Part shown: piece by piece, positions 1-7,539 of the stretch
Layout of the letters: each line of letters starts with the position of its first letter
Numbering within the stretch: the first letter of the stretch is position 1
From: Nematostella vectensis
Lineage: Eukaryota; Cnidaria; Anthozoa; Actiniaria; Edwardsiidae
NCBI RefSeq assembly: GCF_932526225.1
Contig: NC_064045.1
Coordinates: 434,001-498,000, forward strand
Direction: 5' to 3'
Length of the DNA: 64,000 bases
The notes under the pieces: generated by a model
What the model was told of the DNA's origin: nothing
The model's database searches: none
Seen by the model: only the letters and a program-made list of their open reading frames with translations
Made by a program: the position numbers and the translations under genes

Positions 1-2
1 TA

Positions 3-2609
3 CATGGACCTGATTGTACAAACAGCCTGACTGGGGTGCTCCTACGGTTCAGGGAGGACAATGTTGCATTGGTAGCTGATATAGAAGGGATGTTCCTTCA
101 GGTCGGAGTTAGAGAAGAAGACCAAGATTCTCTGCGATTTCTTTGGTGGGACAAAAGCTCTGATGACCCTCCAGAAGAATATGCCATGAACGTGCATGTT
201 TTTGGGGAAACCGACTCGCCTTGTGCAGCCAACTGGACACTCAAGAAAACTACAACTGACAATGCTGGAGACTTTGGAGATACCACCATCGAAACTGTCC
301 TGCATAATTTTTATGTGGATGATGTACTAAAAAGCGTAGACACGAGTGCGAGTGCAGTCACGCTTGCGAACGAGTTAACCGAACTTTGTGGTAGAGGAGG
401 GTTCAACCTCACAAAGTTTATGAGTAACAGTAGGGAGGTCCTTGCTGAAGTGCCTATCGAGAAGAGGGCAGCACCAACGCTTGATTTAGATCTTGATGAA
501 CTCCCAGTCGAGCGGGCACTTGGAGTTAGATGGAACGTGGAGACAGACACCTTCGGGTTCAAGGTGAGCAACACTGAGAAGGCTGATACTATGAGAGGAG
601 TACTATCGACAATCAGCTCTGTCTTTGACCCTTTGAACTTTGCTGCACCAGTGATAATGCGTGGCAAGCAGATCATGCAAACCCTATGGAGGCGGAAGGC
701 ACCATGGGACGAGCCGCTCAGTGGAGACATTCTGCGTCAGTGGGAGACATGGAAAAGGGAACTTGTACGGCTTGAAGATTTGTCCATCCCCCGATGCTAC
801 TTCAGCAGGCCAGACCATGAAGGTGTTGGACTACAACTCCATCACTTTAGTGATGCCTCGGAGGCAGGATACGGGTCAGTAAGCTACTTACGAATCGAGT
901 ACCCGGACGGAATGGTGGAGTGTGCTTTCGTCGCCGGAAAGTCAAGGAATGCACCTATTAAAGGCTCAACCATCCCAAGGCTGGAGCTACAAGGAGCCCT
1001 ACTGGCAACACGGGTGGACCAAGCAGTTCGCCGAGAACTGGACCTGAAGCCTGACAGAGTCGTGTTTTGGACTGATTCGATGATAACACTTAACTATATC
1101 AATAATGAAACCCGCAGATTCCAGACGTATGTAGCCAACAGGGTTACAGAGATTCGCGAAGCGACTAATCCTGACCAATGGCGACACTGTCCGGGAAAAC
1201 TAAATCCTTCCGACGAAGTAAGTCGAGGTCTAACCATAGATGAGTTTCTCCGGGATGAGCGATGGCTTAATGGTCCGAGTTTCTTGAGAGAGTCAGAAGA
1301 TCAATGGCCAGATAATAAATTTGATGCCCTGTCTGAAGAAAGTCTGGAGATAAAGAAAGAAGTGTTCTTCACTGACCTGGAGCCAGGAGATGGCCTGGAA
1401 AAGCTTCTAACCGACACTTCTGATTGGATGAAGACCATTCGAAAGGTTGCGTGGGTAATGAAGTTTGTGGAGTGGTTGAAGACAAGAAAGCATGCAAAGC
1501 CTACTGAAAAGACACCTGGAGAGTCAGAGAACAAGCTAAGTCCAGACGACATAGAACGCGCCAAGCGACGAATAGCTGTACTAGTACAGCGGGAAAGTTT
1601 CCCTGAAGAAGTGAAGGCTCTGAAGGCAGGAAAGGAGGTGAATGTTGCTAGTGCTATCTTGAAGCTTAAGCCGGTCATGAAAGGCGATGAAGTTATGAGA
1701 GTTGGAGGAAGGATCTCGATGGCACCGATGAGTGATGATGCCAAGAATCCCATGATATTGCCGAAACAGAGTCATATCACTACTATCTTGATCCGCCACC
1801 TACACGAAAGCAACGGTCATTGTGGCGTGGAACAAGTACTATCCCTGCTGAGAGAGCAGTTTTGGATTGTGAAAGCGAGAGTGGCCATCAAGGCTGTTCT
1901 TGGAAGATGCATTCATTGTCGCAAGCAAAGAAGAACTACTTTGAAGCAAGAGATGGGAGATCTACCTAGAATTCGGATGATCCCTTACGAGCCACCCTTT
2001 ACGTATACAGGTATTGACTATTTTGGACCGCTATATGTTAAGCGGGGAAGAGGAAGAGTGACTGAGAAGCGCTGGGGAGCTATCTTTGTTTGCATGAACT
2101 CCCGAGCAGTTCATCTCGAGTTAGCTAAGTCGCTAGAGACGGATGATTTCATACTCGCTCTGATGAGGTTCCTGAATCGCAGGGGCCATGTTGTGGAACT
2201 GTGGTCGGATAACGGGTCCAATTTTGTGGGAGCTGATCGGGAGATACGTGAACATCTGGAAGGAATGGATCAAGACAAGATCGGACGTGAGTGTTCTGCG
2301 AAAGGATGCAAGTGGATCTTTAATCCACCTGGAGCCACCCACATGTCAGGCGTGTGGGAGAGGATGGTGAGAGTCGTCAAGCGAAGTCTGAAGGCGATCC
2401 TGGGGAAGAACCCCCTCAACGATGAAGTGCTGACCACCGTGTTTACTGAGGCAGAACGTATCGCGAATTCAAGACCGCTAACCCGGAATCCAGAGAATCC
2501 TGATGATGAGGATCCTCTTACGCCCAATCACTTTCTGAACGTGCGACCTACGATGAATCTTCCTACGGATACGGATGAACGGGCAGATAAGTACAGTCGG
2601 AAGCGGTGA
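3..2609 (+). CDS. pol: BEL/Pao pol polyprotein (RT-RNase H-integrase), 5' partial, ends at premature TGA
   Basis: The frame is open from the left edge (base 3). The GTG at 36 is only the first possible start, and the bases before it still read as RT, so the true start is upstream. Residues are counted from base 36. RT has a catalytic Asp in VADIEGMF (D15) and the FYVDD box (D95, D96). RNase H has D273 in FSDAS, E317 in RLELQG, D347 in WTDS and D393 in NPSDE, so all four acidic residues are present. The integrase zinc domain has two His in HLHESNGH (1797-1820) and CIHC (1908-1919). The integrase core has D661 in GIDYFGP, D725 in SDNGSNF and E775 in GVWERM. The product would copy the element RNA and integrate the cDNA. 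The frame ends at TGA 2607-2609, inside the start of the usual C-terminal domain. Family assignment is firm; activity is doubtful. Confidence 0.92.
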   Translation, partial: HGPDCTNSLTGVLLRFREDNVALVADIEGMFLQVGVREEDQDSLRFLWWDKSSDDPPEEYAMNVHVFGETDSPCAANWTLKKTTTDNAGDFGDTTIETVLHNFYVDDVLKSVDTSASAVTLANELTELCGRGGFNLTKFMSNSREVLAEVPIEKRAAPTLDLDLDELPVERALGVRWNVETDTFGFKVSNTEKADTMRGVLSTISSVFDPLNFAAPVIMRGKQIMQTLWRRKAPWDEPLSGDILRQWETWKRELVRLEDLSIPRCYFSRPDHEGVGLQLHHFSDASEAGYGSVSYLRIEYPDGMVECAFVAGKSRNAPIKGSTIPRLELQGALLATRVDQAVRRELDLKPDRVVFWTDSMITLNYINNETRRFQTYVANRVTEIREATNPDQWRHCPGKLNPSDEVSRGLTIDEFLRDERWLNGPSFLRESEDQWPDNKFDALSEESLEIKKEVFFTDLEPGDGLEKLLTDTSDWMKTIRKVAWVMKFVEWLKTRKHAKPTEKTPGESENKLSPDDIERAKRRIAVLVQRESFPEEVKALKAGKEVNVASAILKLKPVMKGDEVMRVGGRISMAPMSDDAKNPMILPKQSHITTILIRHLHESNGHCGVEQVLSLLREQFWIVKARVAIKAVLGRCIHCRKQRRTTLKQEMGDLPRIRMIPYEPPFTYTGIDYFGPLYVKRGRGRVTEKRWGAIFVCMNSRAVHLELAKSLETDDFILALMRFLNRRGHVVELWSDNGSNFVGADREIREHLEGMDQDKIGRECSAKGCKWIFNPPGATHMSGVWERMVRVVKRSLKAILGKNPLNDEVLTTVFTEAERIANSRPLTRNPENPDDEDPLTPNHFLNVRPTMNLPTDTDERADKYSRKR

Positions 2610-2906
2610 AGACAAGCGCAATTACTTGCTAACCACTACTGGCGTCGCTGGTTGAAAGAGTACATTCCTTCCTTGCAAGTTCGAAGCAAGTGGAACAGGA
2701 AACAGCGAAACCTACACGTCGGAGATATAGTGCTCGTTGCGGACGACAACGTTGGACGAAACAACTGGCCTCTTGCGCGCGTGATTAATGTGTTTCCTGG
2801 CGTGGATGGATTGGTAAGGAGTGCAGAGGTGCGCGGTAAAGGGACGACCTACAAGCGCCCGGTAACCAAGTTGTGTCTGCTGGAAGCCGAGGATGAGGAT
2901 GTCTAG
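2610..2906 (+). pseudogene. pol: pol C-terminal domain (DUF5641-like) cut off by the in-frame TGA
   Basis: These 98 codons continue in exactly the same frame as pol after the TGA at 2607-2609, ending at TAG 2904-2906. They contain the hallmarks of the BEL pol tail domain that follows integrase: [10 protein letters not shown], then [35 protein letters not shown] and [10 protein letters not shown]. The domain resembles the chromodomain-like or SH3-like tails that follow many retroelement integrases. Its role is not well defined. The frame match and the intact downstream motifs show a single nonsense change rather than a frameshift. A separate start at Met 2652 is possible on paper, but I see no reason to think it is used. 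Stop-codon readthrough is a less likely alternative. Confidence 0.85.
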
Positions 2907-3018
2907 ATACGGATCGGATTGGAGACTCAAGGGACAGACGTAGATAGTGTAATATAGAACGGACATTAGCGTTATGACAATACGTTTATAGTTATGAACC
3001 TCCTCCGCAGGAGTTCAT
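2907..3018 (+). other. Spacer between pol and polypurine tract
   Basis: This is a short non-coding stretch after the pol TAG. The only structure I see is a small dyad, CTCCT (3000-3004), CCGC, AGGAG (3009-3013), just before the polypurine tract. It has no reading frame of note and no env remnant. Confidence 0.6.
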
Positions 3019-3029
3019 GGGGGGCGGGA
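3019..3029 (+). promoter_or_regulatory. Polypurine tract (plus-strand primer)
   Basis: GGGGGGCGGGA lies directly 5' of the TG that opens the LTR. A purine run in this exact position is the RNase H-resistant primer for plus-strand DNA synthesis in LTR retrotransposons. The single C interrupts the run. The position next to the LTR supports both this call and the LTR left border. Confidence 0.8.
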
Positions 3030-3350
3030 TGTTGTCGCCATTATCCGGGCTCCCTGTGTTAGAGGCTGGTTCCGAGCTTGGCGCGGCCGCATAGCCTCGT
3101 GCAAAAACGTTTTCAGTTCGTCGAGAATTTCCTGGAGTTTTTTATTGGAGTTTTTGACCTGAATCTAATGAATATTGTATGGATTTGTTTTTGGATGGAT
3201 TCCGCACACGTCGAATCTCGTGGTAATTCGTGATAATTTTGAAGTTGAAACTCGTGTAGAACTTTACCCGTGAATATCGACAAGTGGAAAATAAAAGTTG
3301 TGTTCATATCCAGAAGCATCTCATCTATCTGACCTATCTGAATTCCAACA
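3030..3350 (+). repeat. 3' LTR, 321 bp
   Basis: The left border is TGTTG right after the polypurine tract. The right border is CAACA at 3346-3350, the exact reverse complement, giving the canonical TG...CA ends. The next base begins sequence found inside every satellite monomer, which independently fixes the right border. The LTR includes an AATAAA at 3290-3295 with GT-rich sequence after it. The paired 5' LTR is outside the window, so LTR-LTR divergence (insertion age) cannot be read here. The 5 bp after the LTR, CCTGT, are the expected right copy of the target-site duplication, since BEL/Pao duplications are typically 4-6 bp. Confidence 0.88.
3290..3295 (+). promoter_or_regulatory. Polyadenylation signal AATAAA in the LTR
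   Basis: A canonical AATAAA occurs 55 bp before the LTR end and is followed within about 10 bp by a GTTGTGTT stretch. It would set the R/U5 border of the element's transcript. The motif is directly visible; its use is inferred. Confidence 0.6.
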
Positions 3351-4279
3351 CCTGTCACGCCCAGGGCATGCACAAACACGTGTGGGCCTTAACCCCCATC
3401 ACTTTTGTAATGGTCCCTCTTCCTTATCACAAGTCTGCTACTTATAACATTATGTGGTGTCATGGAGTAATGTACTCTTACATGAGAGAGAAAGCGTCTT
3501 TTGTTTTAATTTTATATTGAAACCTGTGTCAACAGGTGTAAAGTGTATTAACACTAGCTTTACACCTGTAAAATATCAGCAACTATCTGTGATAGAAGTG
3601 GCTGGCGTAAAGACAGCTTGGCTTGCTTGAATCTCTGCCTTGTATTTGGATAGAACTAGTTCTTTGATCTCGAACGGGTAAAGGGGAAATGCAGGTTATT
3701 TTTTTTCACGATATACACCTTATAATTATAATTGATGTCCATCGCAATCCCTGCTTCCTAAAGTTAGAGCCTAGTGCACCACTGGAGTCCAATGGACTCC
3801 GAGAAATTTAAAAATTCATACTGCTAGTTTTGCCGCTGTTAATTCAACATATACCATTGTCTGGTCTTGCAAATAAATAATAAGAGATACTTTATACATT
3901 TCAATATATACAGAAATACTTTGTATATTAATATAATATAAGAGTCTCCAGAGGGACTTTAAAGGCTGTTCCAAAAATTTGCTTATTATACATGTACGAC
4001 CTACTTTGGGTTTAGAAGTTTGTGAGAAGTCATTGAATATCTTATTCGGTTTTGATTCTCTGGTGTACTGACTAGTCCTGGTGCAGGTGCCAATGGCCAG
4101 ATTAGAAGAGTTCTGGGCTCTTGTCAAAGTCGTGTTAGTTTTTTATTTTTCGGTGTATTGAATAGTCCACATGGTGTTATTTGTTGAAGGGAAGTCTCAA
4201 AACTTCTGGGTTGGACCGCATATGGTACTTCTAAGAGCCTCTCGAGAGAAAAAGCCTTATCTAGATTTTTTTGGTCCGT
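3351..4279 (+). repeat. First satellite monomer, at the retroelement border
   Basis: This copy begins exactly at the LTR end, at CCTGTCACGCCC, a position that is internal if the monomer is phased on any other landmark. The missing left context (GATTTTTTTGGTCCGT in other copies) should lie beyond the element's 5' LTR. It carries private changes, for example GGGCCTTAACCCCC at 3385 and GGGGAAATGC near 3681 where others have GGGGCCCATGC. This fits the common pattern that copies next to an insertion or array edge escape homogenisation. Confidence 0.85.
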
Positions 4280-5379
4280 CCTGTCACGCCAAGGGCATGC
4301 ACAAACACGTGTGGGCCTCACCCCCCATCACTTTTGTAATGGTCCCACTTCCTTATCACAAGTCTGGTACTCTTAACATTATGTGGTGTCATGGAGTAAT
4401 GTACTCTTACATGAGAGAGAAAGCGTCTTTTGTTTTAATTTTATATTGAAACCTGTGTCAACAGGTGTAAAGTGTATTAACACTAGCTTTACACCTATAA
4501 AATATCAACAACTATCTGTGATAGAAGTGGCTGGCGTAATGACAGCTTGGCTTGCTTGAATCTGCCTTGTATTTGGATAGAACTAGTTCTTTGATCTTGA
4601 ACGGGTAAAGGGGCCCATGCAGGTTATTTTTTTTTTCACGATATACACCTTATAATTATAATTGATGTCCACCGCAATCCCTGCTTCCTAAAGTTAGAGC
4701 CTATTGCACCACTGGAGTCCAATGGACACCGAGAAATTAAAAAATGCATACTGCTAGTTTTGCCGCTGTTAATTTAACATATACCATTGTCTGGTCTTGC
4801 AAATAAATAATAAGAGATACTTTATACATTTCAATATATACAGAAATACTTTATATATTAATATAATATAAGAGCCTCAAGAGGGACTTTGAAGGCTGTT
4901 CCAAAAATGTGCTTATTATACATGTACGATCTACTTTGGGTTTAGAAGTTTGTGAGAAGTCATTGAATATCTTATTCGGTTTTGATTTATCTGGTGTACT
5001 GACTAGTCCTGGTGCAGGTGCCAATGGCCAGATTAGAAGAGTTCTGGGCTCTTGTCAAAGTCGTATTCGTTTTTTTTTTCGGTGTATTGAATAGTCCACA
5101 TGGTGTTCTTTGTTAAAGGGAAGTCTCAAAACTTCTGGGTTGGACCGCATATGGTACTTCTAAGAGCATCTCGAGAGAACAAGCCTTATCTAGATTTTTT
5201 TGGTCCGTCCTGTCACGCCCAGGGCATGCACAAACACGTGTGGGCCTCACCCCCCATCACTTTTGTAATGGTCCCTCCTCCTTATCACAAGTCTGCTACT
5301 CATAACATTATGTGGTGTCATGGAGTAATGTACTCTTACATGAGAGAGAAAGCGTCTTTTGTTTTAATTTTATATTGAA

Positions 5380-5427
5380 ACCTGAGTCAACAGGTGTAAA
5401 GTGTATCAACACTAGCTTTACACCTGT
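5380..5427. other. Hairpin cluster with competing stems (one per monomer)
   Basis: Arm ACAGGTGTAAAG (5390-5401) is the exact reverse complement of CTTTACACCTGT (5416-5427), a 12-bp stem with a 14-nt loop. The left arm overlaps a second small dyad, ACCTG (5380-5384) with CAGGT (5391-5395). In copies reading CCTGTGTCAACAGG the second dyad is 6 bp with a 4-nt loop. The two stems share bases, so only one can form at a time. Inside the loop GTGT and ACAC can also pair. Many copies have CACCTAT instead of CACCTGT, which breaks one outer pair of the long stem. Role unknown. Confidence 0.75.
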
Positions 5428-5642
5428 AAAATATCAGCAACTATCTGTGATAGAAGTGGCTGGCGTAAAGACAGCTTGGCTTGCTTGAATCTCTGCCTTG
5501 TATTTGGATAGAACTAGTTCTTTGATCTCGAACGGGTAAAGGAGCCCATGCAGGCTATTTTTTTTCACGATATACACCTTATAATTATAATTGATGTCCA
5601 CCGCAATCCCTGCTTCCTAAAGTTAGAGCCTATTGCACCACT

Positions 5643-5659
5643 GGAGTCCAATGGACTCC
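5643..5659. other. GGAGTCC-AAT-GGACTCC hairpin (one per monomer)
   Basis: A perfect 7-bp inverted repeat with a 3-nt loop. It is retained in most copies. In alternate copies of the left block (for example near 4717-4733, 6577-6593 and 9361-9377) the right arm is GGACACC, which mismatches one pair. At 48384 and 57672 it is GAACTCC. Role unknown. Confidence 0.7.
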
Positions 5660-7539
5660 GAGAAATTTAAAAATGCATACTGCTAGTTTTGCCGCTGTTA
5701 ATTTAACATATACCATTGTCTGGTCTTGCAAATAAATAATAAGAGATACTTTATACATTTCAATATATACAGAAATACTTTGTATATTAATATAATATAA
5801 GAGTCTCCAGAGGGACTTTGAAGGCTGTTCCAAAAATGTGCTTATTATACATGTACGATCTACTTTGGGTTTAGAAGTTTGTGAGAAGTCATTGAATATC
5901 TTATTCGGTTTTGATTCTCTGGTGTACTGACTAGTCCTGGTGCAGGTGCCAATGGCCAGATTAGAAGAGTTCTGGGCTCTTGTCAAAGTCGTGTTAGTTT
6001 TTTATTTTTCGGTGTATTGAATAGTCCACATGGTGTTCTTTGTTGAAGGGAAGTCTCAAAACTTCTGGGTTGGACCGCATATGGTACTTCTAAGAGCCTC
6101 TCGAGAGAACAAGCCTTATCTAGATTTTTTTGGTCCGTCCTGTCACGCCAAGGGCATGCACAAACACGTGTGGGACTCACCCCCCATCACTTTTGTAATG
6201 GTCCCTCTTCCTTATCACAAGTCTGGTACTCTTAACATTATGTGGTGTCATGGAGTAATGTACTCTTACATGAGAGAGAAAGCGTCTTTTGTTTTAATTT
6301 TATATTGAAACCTGTGTCAACAGGTGTAAAGTGTATTAACACTAGCTTTACACCTATAAAATATCAACAACTATCTGTGATAGAAGTGGCTGGCGTAATG
6401 ACAGCTTGGCTTGCTTGAATCTGCCTTGTATTTGGATAGAACTAGTTCTTTGATCTCGAACGGGTAAAGGGGCCCATGCAGGCTATTTTTTTTTTCACGA
6501 TATACACCTTATAATTATAATTGATGTCCACCGCAATCCCTGCTTCCTAAAGTTAGAGCCTATTGCACCACTGGAGTCCAATGGACACCGAGAAATTAAA
6601 AAATGCATACTGCTAGTTTTGCCGCTGTTAATTTAACATATACCATTGTCTGGTCTTGCAAATAAATAATAAGAGATACTTTATACATTTCAATATATAC
6701 AGAAATACTTTATATATTAATATAATATAAGAGCCTCAAGAGGGACTTTGAAGGCTGTTCCAAAAATGTGCTTATTATACATGTACGACCTACTTTGGGT
6801 TTAGAAGTTTGTGAGAAGTCATTGAATATCTTATTCGGTTTTGATTTATCTGGTGTACTGACTAGTCCTGGTGCAGGTGCCAATGGCCAGATTAGAAGAG
6901 TTCTGGGCTCTTGTCAAAGTCGTATTCGTTTTTTTTTTTCGGTGTATTGAATAGTCCACATGGTGTTCTTTGTTAAAGGGAAGTCTCAAAACTTCTGGGT
7001 TGGACCGCATATGGTACTTCTAAGAGCCTCTCGAGAGAACAAGCCTTATCTAGATTTTTTTGGTCCGTCCTGTCACGCCCAGGGCATGCACAAACACGTG
7101 TGGGCCTCACCCCCCATCACTTTTGTAATGGTCCCTCCTCCTTATCACAAGTCTGCTACTCATAACATTATGTGGTGTCATGGAGTAATGTACTCTTACA
7201 TGAGAGAGAAAGCGTCTTTTGTTTTAATTTTATATTGAAACCTGAGTCAACAGGTGTAAAGTGTATCAACACTAGCTTTACACCTGTAAAATATCAGCAA
7301 CTATCTGTGATAGAAGTGGCTGGCGTAAAGACAGCTTGGCTTGCTTGAATCTCTGCCTTGTATTTGGATAGAACTAGTTCTTTGATCTCGAACGGGTAAA
7401 GGGGCCCATGCAGGCTATTTTTTTCACGATATACACCTTATAATTATAATTGATGTCCACCGCAATCCCTGCTTCCTAAAGTTAGAGCCTAGTGCACCAC
7501 TGGAGTCCAATGGACTCCGAGAAATTTAAAAATGTATAC

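Larger units (their letters stand above)
1..3350 (+). mobile_element. BEL/Pao-family LTR retrotransposon, 3' part
   Basis: The order reverse transcriptase, RNase H, H2C2 integrase zinc domain, DDE integrase core, BEL-type C-terminal domain, polypurine tract, 3' LTR is that of a BEL/Pao (Belpaoviridae) retrotransposon. Integrase lies downstream of RNase H. The wording around the catalytic motifs (FYVDD in RT, GVWERM in integrase) is BEL-like rather than Gypsy or Copia. The element enters from the left edge, so gag, protease, early RT and the 5' LTR are not visible. It ends at 3350, where satellite DNA begins without a gap. A premature stop in pol suggests a non-autonomous, decaying copy. There is no env-like reading frame between pol and the LTR. 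Confidence 0.93.
5209..6138 (+). repeat. Reference satellite monomer (930 bp) with map of internal elements
   Basis: This copy is used to describe the monomer. In order it has: GGGCATGC and ACACGTGT (8-bp palindrome with a CACGTG E-box) near 5222-5240; the hairpin cluster 5380-5427; a 12-bp perfect palindrome AGAACTAGTTCT at 5510-5521; TTTGATCTCGAACGGGT at 5521-5537; a T8 run at 5558-5565; the AT-rich TTATAATTATAATTGAT near 5579-5595; the GGAGTCC/GGACTCC hairpin at 5643-5659; a 12-bp perfect palindrome TATATTAATATA at 5783-5794; a T-rich, length-variable tract near 5997-6009; and a 10-bp palindrome CTCTCGAGAG at 6098-6107. The phase chosen (start at CCTGTCACG) is arbitrary and simply follows the LTR border. 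I recognise no known transposon, tRNA or protein domain in it. Confidence 0.9.

Noticed and set aside
36-38. GTG at 36 as the pol start codon
   Set aside because: The same frame is open to the window's left edge and reads as RT sequence upstream, so the coding region simply enters from outside.
3113-3379. 88-codon frame on the - strand across the LTR/satellite border
   Set aside because: It spans two unrelated sequences (LTR and satellite) and has no domain. It is a chance frame.
4171-4449. 92-codon open frame on the + strand (starting MVFFVEGK or MVLFVEGK) repeated in most monomers
   Set aside because: Copies differ mainly by amino-acid-changing substitutions. Stops arise at 10811, 11741, 15461, 16298, 18158, 26704 and 31347. 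Frame breaks occur at 36905, 42470 and 44330, and at least 13 copies have ATA for the start. No known domain is seen. An open frame inherited by homogenised copies is expected without selection. A dN/dS well below 1 across monomers would change this view.
5521-5640. tRNA/SINE-like promoter boxes on the - strand (GTTCGAGATC as B box, TGGTGCACTAGG as A box)
   Set aside because: The B-box match is imperfect and the spacing of about 110 bp is too long for a tRNA-type promoter. There is no tRNA fold and no terminator in the right place.
5925-5950. CTGAC...CCTGGTGCAG resembling a branch point and 3' splice site in every monomer
   Set aside because: There is no convincing exon after it, no matching donor that I can defend, and the motif is short enough to occur by chance. 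RNA-seq junctions would be needed.
5630-5986. 65-, 103- and 118-codon open frames on the - strand in each monomer
   Set aside because: They overlap the other frame, change length with T-run and type differences, and show no recognisable domain or codon pattern. They are by-products of the repeat.
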